DNA from: Gottfriedia acidiceleris
GTDB lineage: Bacteria > Bacillota > Bacilli > Bacillales > Bacillaceae_G
Reading direction: 5' to 3'
Assembly: GCF_002128425.1 (NCBI RefSeq)
Contig: NZ_NESS01000004.1
Coordinates: forward strand, 124,001-188,000
Length of the DNA: 64,000 nt
Both the position numbers and the translations under genes were made by a program. The notes beneath the pieces are model-generated. The model had not been told where the DNA came from, did not search any database, and saw only the letters and a program-made list of their open reading frames with translations. Positions 10,004 through 18,189 of this stretch are shown piece after piece (position 1 is the first letter of the stretch; every line of letters begins with the position of its first letter).

Positions 10004-10681
10004 TTATTTAACTTCTACCCAAGCGTTACGAATTGCCGTTACTACAGCATGAGTTCGGTCATTTACTTCTAGCTTTTGCAGAATATTACTTACATGGTTT
10101 TTGACCGTTTTTTCACTAATGAAGAGAGCTTCACCAATAGCACGGTTACTTTTACCATCTGCTAACATTTGAAGCACTTCACATTCTCTTCTAGTAAGTA
10201 AGTGTAATGGACGACGCACTTCTACTTCGCGGGATTTAAATAATTGTTCTTTAAGTGATAGTCTTCTAAATTCTTCTACTAGGTTATGGGTAATTTTAGG
10301 GTGTAAATAACATCCACCTTTTGTAACGACTTTAATCGCTTCAATTAGTGTATCTGAGTCCATTTCTTTTAATAAATAGCCTCTTGCACCAACTTTTAGA
10401 ACATGAGTTACATATGATTCATCATCATGAATAGACAATATAATTACTTTTGCATCAGGATGTTTTTCTAGTAATGCTTTTGTAGCAGTTACCCCGTTCA
10501 TTGTCGGCATGTTAATGTCAACAATAAATACATCTACTTGATGTTGATCCATAATACTTACAACCTCTGTACCGTCTGAACCTTCAGCAACAACATCAAA
10601 ACTCTCTTCAAAATCTAGGATTCTCTTAATTCCTTCACGAAATAGTTTATGATCATCTACAATTGCAATTCTAGTTTTCAT
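10004..10681 (-). CDS. degU: Response regulator DegU
   Basis: DegU governs exoenzymes, competence, motility and matrix genes when phosphorylated by DegS. The 225-residue protein has a receiver domain (acidic pair D9-D10, phosphoacceptor D55 in VDINMP) and a LuxR-type helix-turn-helix (about 155-225, [38 protein letters not shown]). Its identity to B. subtilis DegU is obvious along the full length. GGAG precedes the ATG at 10681. It lies 149 bases downstream of degS, leaving room for its own promoter, as in B. subtilis. Confidence 0.97.
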   Translation of the reverse strand: MKTRIAIVDDHKLFREGIKRILDFEESFDVVAEGSDGTEVVSIMDQHQVDVFIVDINMPTMNGVTATKALLEKHPDAKVIILSIHDDESYVTHVLKVGARGYLLKEMDSDTLIEAIKVVTKGGCYLHPKITHNLVEEFRRLSLKEQLFKSREVEVRRPLHLLTRRECEVLQMLADGKSNRAIGEALFISEKTVKNHVSNILQKLEVNDRTHAVVTAIRNAWVEVK

Positions 10682-10830
10682 TTCATTACTCCTCTGGTTA
10701 TTTATTCTAGTTTGCTTATCTATCGAAATTTGTAGAAATTGGTATTTTTTTCTAAATTATAGTATATTTTAACACATTTTGTTGATAGTTTCGACGCAAT
10801 TCTCCTAAAACATGAAATAAAATTTTACTT

Positions 10831-12015
10831 TTAGAAATTTTCAGACGTTTCATTTTGAAATGCCATTTCTAATTCATTCTCTATTTCTACATCTAATGTG
10901 ATTCTAATTGTCGTACCTAAGTCTAGTATAGATTCGATTTTAAAATCACCATTCAATAACTCAACACGTTCTTTTATTCCTATTAATCCAAAAGAGTTTT
11001 CCTTCTGGCTTTCTCCAACAGGAAAACCAACTCCATCATCTTTAACGAAAATATTAATTTTATTTCTTAGAAACTCTAATCTTACAAAAATTGTTGATGC
11101 ATCGGCATGCTTACATGCGTTTTGAACTGCCTCTTGAATGATCCTAAAGATCGCAACTTCTAATTTTGAATTATGTCTTTTTTTGCTTTGACCGTAAAAT
11201 TCAAATTTAATTTCAATATGCTTATACGACTCAAGCGATTGGAAATATTTATTAAGGGCTGGAACTAATCCTAATTCATCTAATGCCAGAGGGCGTAAAT
11301 CGTATATAATTCTTCTTACTTCCCCTAGTGCACAACGGACTTGTTCCTTCATATCACGTAGTTCCTTTCTTGCATCTTCTTCTGGTCTTTGGCGATATGT
11401 TTTAATTAAAAAGTCTGATTGCATTAATATACTGGCTAACGTTTGGGCAGGCCCATCATGTATTTCGCGTGATAACTTTATCCGCTCTTCTTCCTGAGCT
11501 TGTATCAATTGAAATCCGAATTCTTGTTTTCGTTTTGCATCTTCAAGTAAATGATTAACTTGCTTAAAGTCTGTATTAAGGTAGTTTAAAACAATTGAAA
11601 TACGGGCAACTAACAATTCAGCTTTTTGTAGTTTTTCTAACAAAGCCTGAAGTCTATTTTCTAATTCTTTTCTACGATGATTTAGAACTTTTTCCTCCTT
11701 TAATGAAAGAAAATACTGTTCTTGGATATTTTTGGCGGTTTCATATACTGCCTTTACTTCAAATTCAGTACAAGCCCCATCTACTTCAGTTAATTTTTTG
11801 CGTGCCTCTTTAGCTAATAAATCTAATCTAACCGTATTTTCAATCTTCTCTACTACTTGTAACTTTACTTCTTCAAGCTCTACTCTTAATTTCTCGTATT
11901 CAGAGCGAGTATCTTCAACAATTCCAAACACGTGGGACTTACTATCTATAACGGATGAGAGCATACTATCCATGATTTCGTCTAGTGTCTGATTGTCCAT
12001 TTTCCTAGCTATCAT
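10831..12015 (-). CDS. degS: Cytosolic sensor kinase DegS
   Basis: DegS is the soluble histidine kinase/phosphatase for DegU. The N-terminal 150 residues are a coiled-coil sensor, followed by the HisKA_3 motif SREIHDGPAQTLA with phosphoacceptor H186, and an HATPase domain with DDGVGFP and GLIGIKERVELL near the end. No membrane segment is present, as in B. subtilis DegS. The ATG at 12015 sits very close behind AAGGTG. A second ATG at 12000 follows AGGAAA and could be the actual start. Confidence 0.96.
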   Translation of the reverse strand: MIARKMDNQTLDEIMDSMLSSVIDSKSHVFGIVEDTRSEYEKLRVELEEVKLQVVEKIENTVRLDLLAKEARKKLTEVDGACTEFEVKAVYETAKNIQEQYFLSLKEEKVLNHRRKELENRLQALLEKLQKAELLVARISIVLNYLNTDFKQVNHLLEDAKRKQEFGFQLIQAQEEERIKLSREIHDGPAQTLASILMQSDFLIKTYRQRPEEDARKELRDMKEQVRCALGEVRRIIYDLRPLALDELGLVPALNKYFQSLESYKHIEIKFEFYGQSKKRHNSKLEVAIFRIIQEAVQNACKHADASTIFVRLEFLRNKINIFVKDDGVGFPVGESQKENSFGLIGIKERVELLNGDFKIESILDLGTTIRITLDVEIENELEMAFQNETSENF

Positions 12016-12264
12016 TCACCTTTTCCCCCATTAGCCTATTACTAAATGACTAATAATTTTATGTATATCTAATATTATAATGTAATTAGGATTATAATTG
12101 TACAAAAATTTGAAATAAGCAAAAATTTTTATATTTTCCGATTCAACCCTTTTATTACCAATGTATATTGGTATTTTATTATAATTTTTAAAAAATACAT
12201 ACCCTTCTATAACATCCTTAACACAATGTTAACAAGTATTACAATATTATTACAAATTACCTAA

Positions 12265-12300
12265 TAAAAAAGCTGATTCCTGTAAAAGAATCAGCTTTTT
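12265..12300 (-). terminator. Terminator downstream of the LCP gene
   Basis: 12-bp stem AAAAGCTGATTC / GAATCAGCTTTT with an 8-base loop and T-runs in both directions. Confidence 0.88.
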
Positions 12301-12306
12301 ACCTAT

Positions 12307-13350
12307 TTATTGATTGGTACTATTTTCATTTTCAGAACTATTATCTGAATTAATTGAATTTGCTGTATTAGTTGTAGGCGGTTTTTCCAAACCTAAGTGA
12401 ACACGGAATTTGTTAGTAATTTCGCTTACACTTTCCTCTTCAGGAACATAATAGTAAATACCGTGAATCGTATCATCATGACCTTTTAGTTTTATTGTTT
12501 CTAAGTCATTTTCAGTGATATTAGGTAAATGCTTGGCAAGTGAAATACCACCGCTCATTTTCATATTCGTACTAATGTTTTTACTGAACACTTTCGCGTA
12601 TTCATCCATTTTCACGATTGTTTGAGGTGATTTTATTTCATTTAAGATCGCTTTAATTACTTGTTGTTGTCTTTCTTCACGACCAAAATCACCACGAGGA
12701 TCACGTTTACGCATACGAGAATACGCTAATGCCTGTTGCCCATCTAAATGCATCATACCTTTTGTAAAATAAACCTTTTTCCTTGGTGTAGTATCTGTGT
12801 TTTCCCAGAAGTCAAAAGGTACATCAACATCTATTCCACCAACTGCGTCAACTATGTTTTTAAAGCCATTAAAATCGACAGTAACGTAATAATCGATTGG
12901 TACATTTAAGAATTGCTCAACTGTATCAACAGTTAATTGTAATCCACCATATGAATATGCATGGTTTATTTTAGTTTTTTCTGCGTGTCCTGGGATACTT
13001 ACATAAGTATCACGAGGAATACTCATTGTTTTAATTGTCTCCTCTTTAGGGTTGAAAGTAGCAAGGATCATCGAGTCAGTTCGTCCACCCTTTCCACCAG
13101 TTGAATAGTTCTCAATTCCTAAGAAGAGTATCGATATTGGATCTTTCGATATTGCAACTTTTTCATTTCTTAAGTTTGAAGAAATGTCTTCTCCTTTTGT
13201 TGCTTTATTTAATTCAAGATATGTTCTAACGCCTTTATATCCTACAAAAACTAAGGCTACTATAATGATAAGTAATAATACCCTACGGATTAAGCCTCTC
13301 TTTTTCTTTCTTCTTTTCTTGGCCATTTTTCGAGAATATTTCTGATTCAT
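12307..13350 (-). CDS. LytR-CpsA-Psr (LCP) family cell-wall polymer ligase, TagU-like
   Basis: LCP enzymes move undecaprenyl-linked polymers such as wall teichoic acid onto peptidoglycan at the outer face of the membrane. The 347-residue protein has a basic cytoplasmic start (KKRRKKKRG), one membrane helix (about 25-45) and the LCP domain: DPISILFLGIENY, SIPRDTYV, NHAYSYGG, YSRMRKRDPRGDFGREERQQQ with the conserved arginines. A strong AAAGGAGG lies about 12 bases before the ATG. The C-terminus is a short Asn/Ser-rich tail. It lies beside yvyE as lytR/tagU does in B. subtilis. A paralogue is encoded at 40740-41645. Confidence 0.93.
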   Translation of the reverse strand: MNQKYSRKMAKKRRKKKRGLIRRVLLLIIIVALVFVGYKGVRTYLELNKATKGEDISSNLRNEKVAISKDPISILFLGIENYSTGGKGGRTDSMILATFNPKEETIKTMSIPRDTYVSIPGHAEKTKINHAYSYGGLQLTVDTVEQFLNVPIDYYVTVDFNGFKNIVDAVGGIDVDVPFDFWENTDTTPRKKVYFTKGMMHLDGQQALAYSRMRKRDPRGDFGREERQQQVIKAILNEIKSPQTIVKMDEYAKVFSKNISTNMKMSGGISLAKHLPNITENDLETIKLKGHDDTIHGIYYYVPEEESVSEITNKFRVHLGLEKPPTTNTANSINSDNSSENENSTNQ

Positions 13351-13434
13351 ATGTTCGAAGAGACCTCCTTTAAAGTTAGTATGATTGTTCTATTTGAAAT
13401 TAGTCAAAAATTTACTATTAAAAAAGCTATACTA

Positions 13435-14055
13435 CTACATGTATTTAACAATACTTTCATTTATATGGCAACTACCATTCGTTAACTCAATCATCCAGTT
13501 TTTGAATAGATCTACTTCATCAATTTTAATCCAAAGCTCAAAGCTTACTTCTTCCATGTGGTTAACATTTTCTAAATGATAATGTGAGTTCCTTAGGGCG
13601 AACTCTACTTTACCTAACAATTTATAATTAATCTTTATTTGCATTACTTTAACTAATGAGCGCTCTACTATCCCAACAGCGTTTAACCCTTCACTGACTG
13701 CTTGTCCATAAGCACGAATTAAACCTCCTGCTCCAAGCTTTTTACCGCCAAAATACCTTGTAACGACAACAACAGTATCTTTTAATCCTCTCTTTTTCAA
13801 AACTTCTAACATCGGAACTCCAGCCGTACCACTCGGTTCACCATCATCATTGGCTTTTTGAATTTCATCATTTTCACCGATTAAATAAGCTGAGCAATTA
13901 TGAGACGCATCAAAATGCTTTTTTTTAATTTCTGAAATGAATTGTTGCGCATCAACTTCAGTTTTCGCTTCATTTATATAACAAATAAATTTCGATTTTT
14001 CAATCTCAATCTCATGACTTCCAAAGCCACGAACAGTGAAATAATTCGCTAGCAT
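13435..14055 (-). CDS. yvyE: YigZ/IMPACT family protein YvyE
   Basis: This family of unknown exact role is linked to translation control (Impact) or proline dipeptide handling. The 206-residue protein has the N-terminal UPF0029 domain signatures DDGEPSGTAGVPMLEVL and VTRYFGGKKLGAGGLIRAYGQA, and a small C-terminal DUF1949-type ferredoxin-like domain (about 135-200). AGGTG lies before the ATG at 14055. The position next to the tagU-like and deg genes is conserved. Confidence 0.93.
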   Translation of the reverse strand: MLANYFTVRGFGSHEIEIEKSKFICYINEAKTEVDAQQFISEIKKKHFDASHNCSAYLIGENDEIQKANDDGEPSGTAGVPMLEVLKKRGLKDTVVVVTRYFGGKKLGAGGLIRAYGQAVSEGLNAVGIVERSLVKVMQIKINYKLLGKVEFALRNSHYHLENVNHMEEVSFELWIKIDEVDLFKNWMIELTNGSCHINESIVKYM

Positions 14056-15168
14056 TTAACACCTAACCTTTCGACTAAATCAAACAAAATTTCGACTCAC
14101 TTCAATATATTACTACAATTATTCATTCCATTCCTTAAAAATCACTAACATTCTTCAAAAGTAAGTATTTACTGACAAGATTTTATACAGTAACATTAGT
14201 AATAATGCTTAATATACCTGGTTGGAGACTTTAAGCTAATTCGTAGATCAAACTGTTTTCCCACTAAAAAATTTATATCAATTACTAATACCACTTCAAG
14301 AGATTTCTACACAATTTAAATTAAATATAACAATATTGAAAACTAAGTGATAAATCCATTTCATCTCAAGTCAAATCTAACAATGTCCCCACAAATTTAT
14401 TTGTTTTTCCTTTAACAATAAAATTTTTATACAAATGTTTAACCTGCTTGCGTCTAAAAAAAAAAAAAGATTATACTAAATGATCAAAAAATATTAGAAT
14501 CATATTTCTTAAGCAGTAATAAGCTTAAGAATGCGGTAATTAAAAAAGTAAATTAAATAAGAGCATTTTGATTACAATTATTTAATTAAAAAAGTAATAC
14601 TCCACTCTGAATTGTCCTTTATGGGAGACTAAATAAATTATAAATTGTGCCACTTAAATTCAGAGTCAAATATAACAGCAATGAAAAGATGCATAAGTTA
14701 AAAATTATGATAGAGGGAGTTGATATTCGGAAGGAAAGAAAACAGGATTGCTTAAAAAAGGATAAAAAAACTAAATTTATTCATAATACATTATAAGGAG
14801 AATCATCAAAATATTGTTATTACATACTTGATAACAAAAAGAAGGTAAAAAGGATTAATATATGACGCAAATTATTTTCTTACAATAACTTATGATTAAT
14901 ACGTTTAAGTAAGAAGATAAATAGCTGCTAATTCTATATCTATATGGGAGTTTTAAATTTATTTGGAAAAGTGCTATTTAACGCGACGTATTTTTCTACT
15001 TACTTTATGCTAAAATAATAATACCTAAAAAGTCGACCTGGACAAAAATTTGATCAATTACTAATTATTGTAATGCCGATTAATAAATCATTCTTGCACA
15101 CACTATAAGTGTAAGGTACCCTTGTGAACTTTTTATGTGGAGTAATAAGCTTGTAACATAAAAATAAT
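14056..15168. other. Long intergenic region without a recognisable gene
   Basis: About 1.1 kb of very AT-rich DNA between yvyE and the sugar transferase. No ORF with a plausible ribosome site, no tRNA and no clear IS remnant was seen. It holds a run of 13 A (14456-14468) and a 10-bp inverted repeat ACTCTGAATT (14604-14613) / AATTCAGAGT (14657-14666). It may be decayed sequence or carry a small RNA that cannot be recognised by eye. Confidence 0.6.
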
Positions 15169-15196
15169 TTGATTTTTTTCTGCGAACATTTATAAT
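15169..15196 (+). promoter_or_regulatory. Sigma-A type promoter for the sugar transferase gene
   Basis: TTGATT (15169-15174) and TATAAT (15191-15196) are 16 bases apart, about 95 bases upstream of the ATG. The leader can form a hairpin built on TTGCA / TGCAA inside TAGG / CCTA arms (about 15229-15266). Confidence 0.6.
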
Positions 15197-15289
15197 TGTT
15201 ATGATGTTATAAAACGTAAACGTTATACATTAGGACATGTTGCATTGCACTTGCAAAGATGGGCCTAAATTATAAACTGGGGTGTTTAA

Positions 15290-15946
15290 ATGGCCTTACA
15301 GAATACTCAACAAAAGGTTGAAAACCGATATACTATTCAACAATTTGAGTCATTAAAAAAGAAAAGTATTTTTTATTCATTTATAAAAAGAACATTGGAT
15401 ATTGTCTTTGCGTCGCTTGCGTTTGTTATTTCTTTACCATTCGTATTGTTCTTTATCGCATTAATTAAAATTGATTCTCCTGGTCCTGCTCTTTTCATCC
15501 AAGAACGAGTTGGATTAAACGGGAAAATTTTTAATATTTACAAGTTAAGAACTATGCGTATGGATGCAGAGATTAATGGACCACAATGGGCTAGTACGGA
15601 TGATCCTCGCATTACGAAACTTGGTCACTTCCTTCGAAAAACTCGTATCGATGAATTGCCGCAGTTTGTCAATGTCTTACGTGGAGATATGAGTCTTGTT
15701 GGTCCTAGACCAGAAAGAGCGTTTTTTCTAGTTAAATTTAATCATGAAGTACCAGGCTTCACTAATCGCTTAACAGTCAAACCAGGTTTAACTGGTTGGG
15801 CACAAGTAAATGGCGGGTATGAATTAACACCAAAAGAGAAGTTAGTCTTGGATTTACACTATATCGAACATCAATCAATCATATTGGACATACGAATTAT
15901 GTTTAAAACAATTAAAGTTGTCTTAACTGGTGAAGGCGCTCGTTAA
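15290..15946 (+). CDS. Undecaprenyl-phosphate sugar-1-phosphate transferase (bacterial sugar transferase family)
   Basis: It starts a lipid-linked glycan by moving a sugar-1-phosphate from a nucleotide sugar onto undecaprenyl phosphate. The 218-residue protein has one N-terminal membrane helix (about 35-58), then the family signatures FKLRTM-like YKLRTMRMD, LPQFVNVLRGDMSLVGPRPE, and VKPGLTGWAQVNGG. It resembles TuaA/WcaJ-type enzymes, but the sugar cannot be told. It stands alone with its own promoter and terminator. A separate homologue, EpsL (51227-51826), serves the eps cluster, so this one probably initiates another wall or surface glycan. Confidence 0.9.
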   Translation: MALQNTQQKVENRYTIQQFESLKKKSIFYSFIKRTLDIVFASLAFVISLPFVLFFIALIKIDSPGPALFIQERVGLNGKIFNIYKLRTMRMDAEINGPQWASTDDPRITKLGHFLRKTRIDELPQFVNVLRGDMSLVGPRPERAFFLVKFNHEVPGFTNRLTVKPGLTGWAQVNGGYELTPKEKLVLDLHYIEHQSIILDIRIMFKTIKVVLTGEGAR

Positions 15947-15998
15947 GTAAAATAAAACATGTTCAAAATTTCTCTCTTTATTAAAAAAAGAATAGTTT

Positions 15999-16034
15999 AC
16001 AAAGGCCTTTTCTCTAATGGGAAAAGGCCTTTGT
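15999..16034 (+). terminator. Terminator of the sugar transferase gene
   Basis: A perfect 14-bp stem, ACAAAGGCCTTTTC / GAAAAGGCCTTTGT, with an 8-base loop, followed by a T-rich tail. Confidence 0.88.
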
Positions 16035-16103
16035 AATTCTTTAAATAATAAAACTGTATTGAGAATTAAAATATTTAATAAAAAACATTTTAAATTCCGA
16101 AAA

Positions 16104-16292
16104 TTACCCACAATTTCAGTAGTTTATTAACAATTTGTGGATAACATATAATACTTATCCACATGCCACTTGTTTATAAATTAGTTCTAGTCGTGAAGAA
16201 ATATAAAGATACGACAAAATTCTCCTAAAATGAAAAATATTAAACCTTTCTTCCTGTCGATAAATCATAATTTTATTCACAAGTTATCCACA
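16104..16292. promoter_or_regulatory. DnaA-box cluster
   Basis: Three perfect DnaA boxes TTATCCACA (minus 16136-16144, plus 16155-16163, plus 16284-16292), one TTATTCACA (16273-16281) and one single-mismatch TTACCCACA (16104-16112) lie within 189 bases of non-coding DNA. The first perfect pair is inverted across 10 bases. dnaA and dnaN are not nearby, so this looks like a DnaA-titrating or regulatory cluster rather than oriC. The rest of the 16035-16424 gap holds only the terminator of the next gene. Confidence 0.75.
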
Positions 16293-16379
16293 TATTAAAA
16301 ACAAATTGCATTTATCTTAAATAAATTTTATGTAAAAATATATGCCCGTTTATTTTATCGATTGAGAACTCTAAAAATC

Positions 16380-16414
16380 AAAAAAAGATGCAATAAGAAA
16401 TACTCTTATCGCAT
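16380..16414 (-). terminator. Terminator of the transglycosylase gene
   Basis: 12-bp stem GATGC-ATAAGA / TCTTAT-GCATC with one mismatch. Seven T residues follow on the minus strand. Confidence 0.8.
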
Positions 16415-16424
16415 CACATTTTAA

Positions 16425-18062
16425 CTATTTTACAACTTTAATTGTACGAGCATTACTTTTGTTTCCAGATTTATCAATGACATAAACCTTTAAATATGTG
16501 TTTGCTTTCTGTACTTTTATTGACACAGAAAATTTACCACTAGAATTAACTGAGCTTTGACCTATTAATGTGCTTCCTCGATAAACCTTCACCGAAGCAT
16601 ATTTCTCAGCACTACCTGTTACAGTTTTTGATTTTGAAGTAACTTTATTAACAACTGGAAGAGCTGGTGGTGTTTTATCTAATACTTTTAAAGACTTTGT
16701 TGCACTTACATTTCCAGCTTTATCAGTAGCAGTTACACTAACTGTCGTTCCACTTTTTTGCTTTGAAATTGTAAATTTGTAGCTTTTATTTGAAGCAGCT
16801 GTTGTGCTTTTTTGAAGCTTGCCATTAATATATAGTTTAACTGTAGAACCTGCTTCTGCTGATCCTGTTACAGTAGTTGATTGATCTGAAACTGTATTCA
16901 TTGTAGGTGTGGTAGGTTTTGTTTTATCGACCGTAAAGTTGATAGTTGTATTCGCTACTGAACCTTTTACAAAAAGTGTATAACTGCCCGCTTTTGAAAC
17001 TAAATAGTCATTATTAATACGAGTTCCATTTAATGTCGCAACTGCCTCATTAACATGGATTTTTACGTCTTTATTATAGAATGCTCCGTTAGCAACCCCA
17101 GTTACCATAGGATTAAGGTAAGCAGATGGAATAAAGCCTATCTTTCCATTTTTATTTTTCACTTTAAACCAAACGAATTGGTTATGGTCGTTACTTGTAT
17201 CAAACTTAAATACATCATAAATTGTTACGGTTGTGTATTTAGCAAGTGTTTCTAATTCGGTTTTCGAAGTATTTGGGTCAGGTCGGAATTTAACTTTATC
17301 CGCCGTAACGTACGCCATATCTCCCTTTTTCATAAAAAATGGCGATTCATGAAGGCTTTTATTTATTGTATAAAGCGGAGTTTTGAATACAATATCCTCA
17401 TCACTATCAGGACTGTAATCAAAATCACTAGTCGTGAATGGGAATCTTGCTAAAATATTTGGACCATCTTCATCTTTTAAGTAACTCTGCATTTCAAGCA
17501 AATTTAATACAATTTCTTGATAGGCAGTAGTATTTATTTTGCCATAGTTAGCTCCCGGTGTTTTAATAATCGGACTATTAACCCGCTTTATTCCATTATA
17601 GGCCATTATGGGAAAATACCAGTTTTCAATAATATGACGATTTGCATCTTTAATTCTTGGTAATCTGTACGTTCCATCTTGATTTTTCCAATTATATTTC
17701 TCGTTTAAAATCTCAACACCAGCTTGAATATTATATGCAATATCAGTTTTTAATCTCTTCTGATCATATCTAGGTTGATTTGTAATTTGCATAATACCAA
17801 TTCCACCATCAGATGCCAATTTTGATTGTTTCCAACCTGATTCCCTCCACGCAACTGTCTTTACGACCTCAGGCGGAATATCAGCGTTAATTGCAGCGTA
17901 AGTCAGCAAACAATTAATTTGTTGATTCGATGGTGATTTCACTTTACTAGCATCGCCACATTTCGTAGCCCAAGCTGTGTTTGTTTCTGCACTAGCTTTT
18001 CCATTAAACAAACTTACTGTTAAAGCTGTTACTAAGCCAAATTTCAGTAAAAAAGATTTCAT
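16425..18062 (-). CDS. Secreted lytic transglycosylase with SH3 and Ig-like domains
   Basis: The 545-residue protein begins with a Sec signal peptide (cleavage near ASA, residue 25). A lysozyme-like SLT domain follows (about 45-190) with the catalytic Glu74 in AWRESGW and the motif GIGIMQITN. Next comes an SH3-type segment (about 250-320, MAYVTADKVKFRPDP), then three Ig-like modules (about 320-545), of which the last two carry the repeated VTGSAE signature. It is expected to cleave peptidoglycan glycan strands outside the cell, with the C-terminal modules holding it to the wall. GGAGAATAA precedes the ATG. It is monocistronic. Confidence 0.85.
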   Translation of the reverse strand: MKSFLLKFGLVTALTVSLFNGKASAETNTAWATKCGDASKVKSPSNQQINCLLTYAAINADIPPEVVKTVAWRESGWKQSKLASDGGIGIMQITNQPRYDQKRLKTDIAYNIQAGVEILNEKYNWKNQDGTYRLPRIKDANRHIIENWYFPIMAYNGIKRVNSPIIKTPGANYGKINTTAYQEIVLNLLEMQSYLKDEDGPNILARFPFTTSDFDYSPDSDEDIVFKTPLYTINKSLHESPFFMKKGDMAYVTADKVKFRPDPNTSKTELETLAKYTTVTIYDVFKFDTSNDHNQFVWFKVKNKNGKIGFIPSAYLNPMVTGVANGAFYNKDVKIHVNEAVATLNGTRINNDYLVSKAGSYTLFVKGSVANTTINFTVDKTKPTTPTMNTVSDQSTTVTGSAEAGSTVKLYINGKLQKSTTAASNKSYKFTISKQKSGTTVSVTATDKAGNVSATKSLKVLDKTPPALPVVNKVTSKSKTVTGSAEKYASVKVYRGSTLIGQSSVNSSGKFSVSIKVQKANTYLKVYVIDKSGNKSNARTIKVVK

Positions 18063-18152
18063 TGTTTATTCTCCAATCTACCTAAATATGAAACAATATA
18101 TCTATTCTATCATATTTCATTTCTTAACTTTCTATTTCTCTATAAATCTCAT

Positions 18153-18182
18153 AAAAAAATGGCCCAGTTTTTCCTGAGCCAT
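18153..18182 (-). terminator. Terminator of the SH3-repeat glucosaminidase gene
   Basis: 9-bp stem ATGGC-CAG / CTG-GCCAT with one mismatch and a short loop. Seven T residues follow on the minus strand. Confidence 0.8.
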
Positions 18183-18189
18183 TAAAAAA

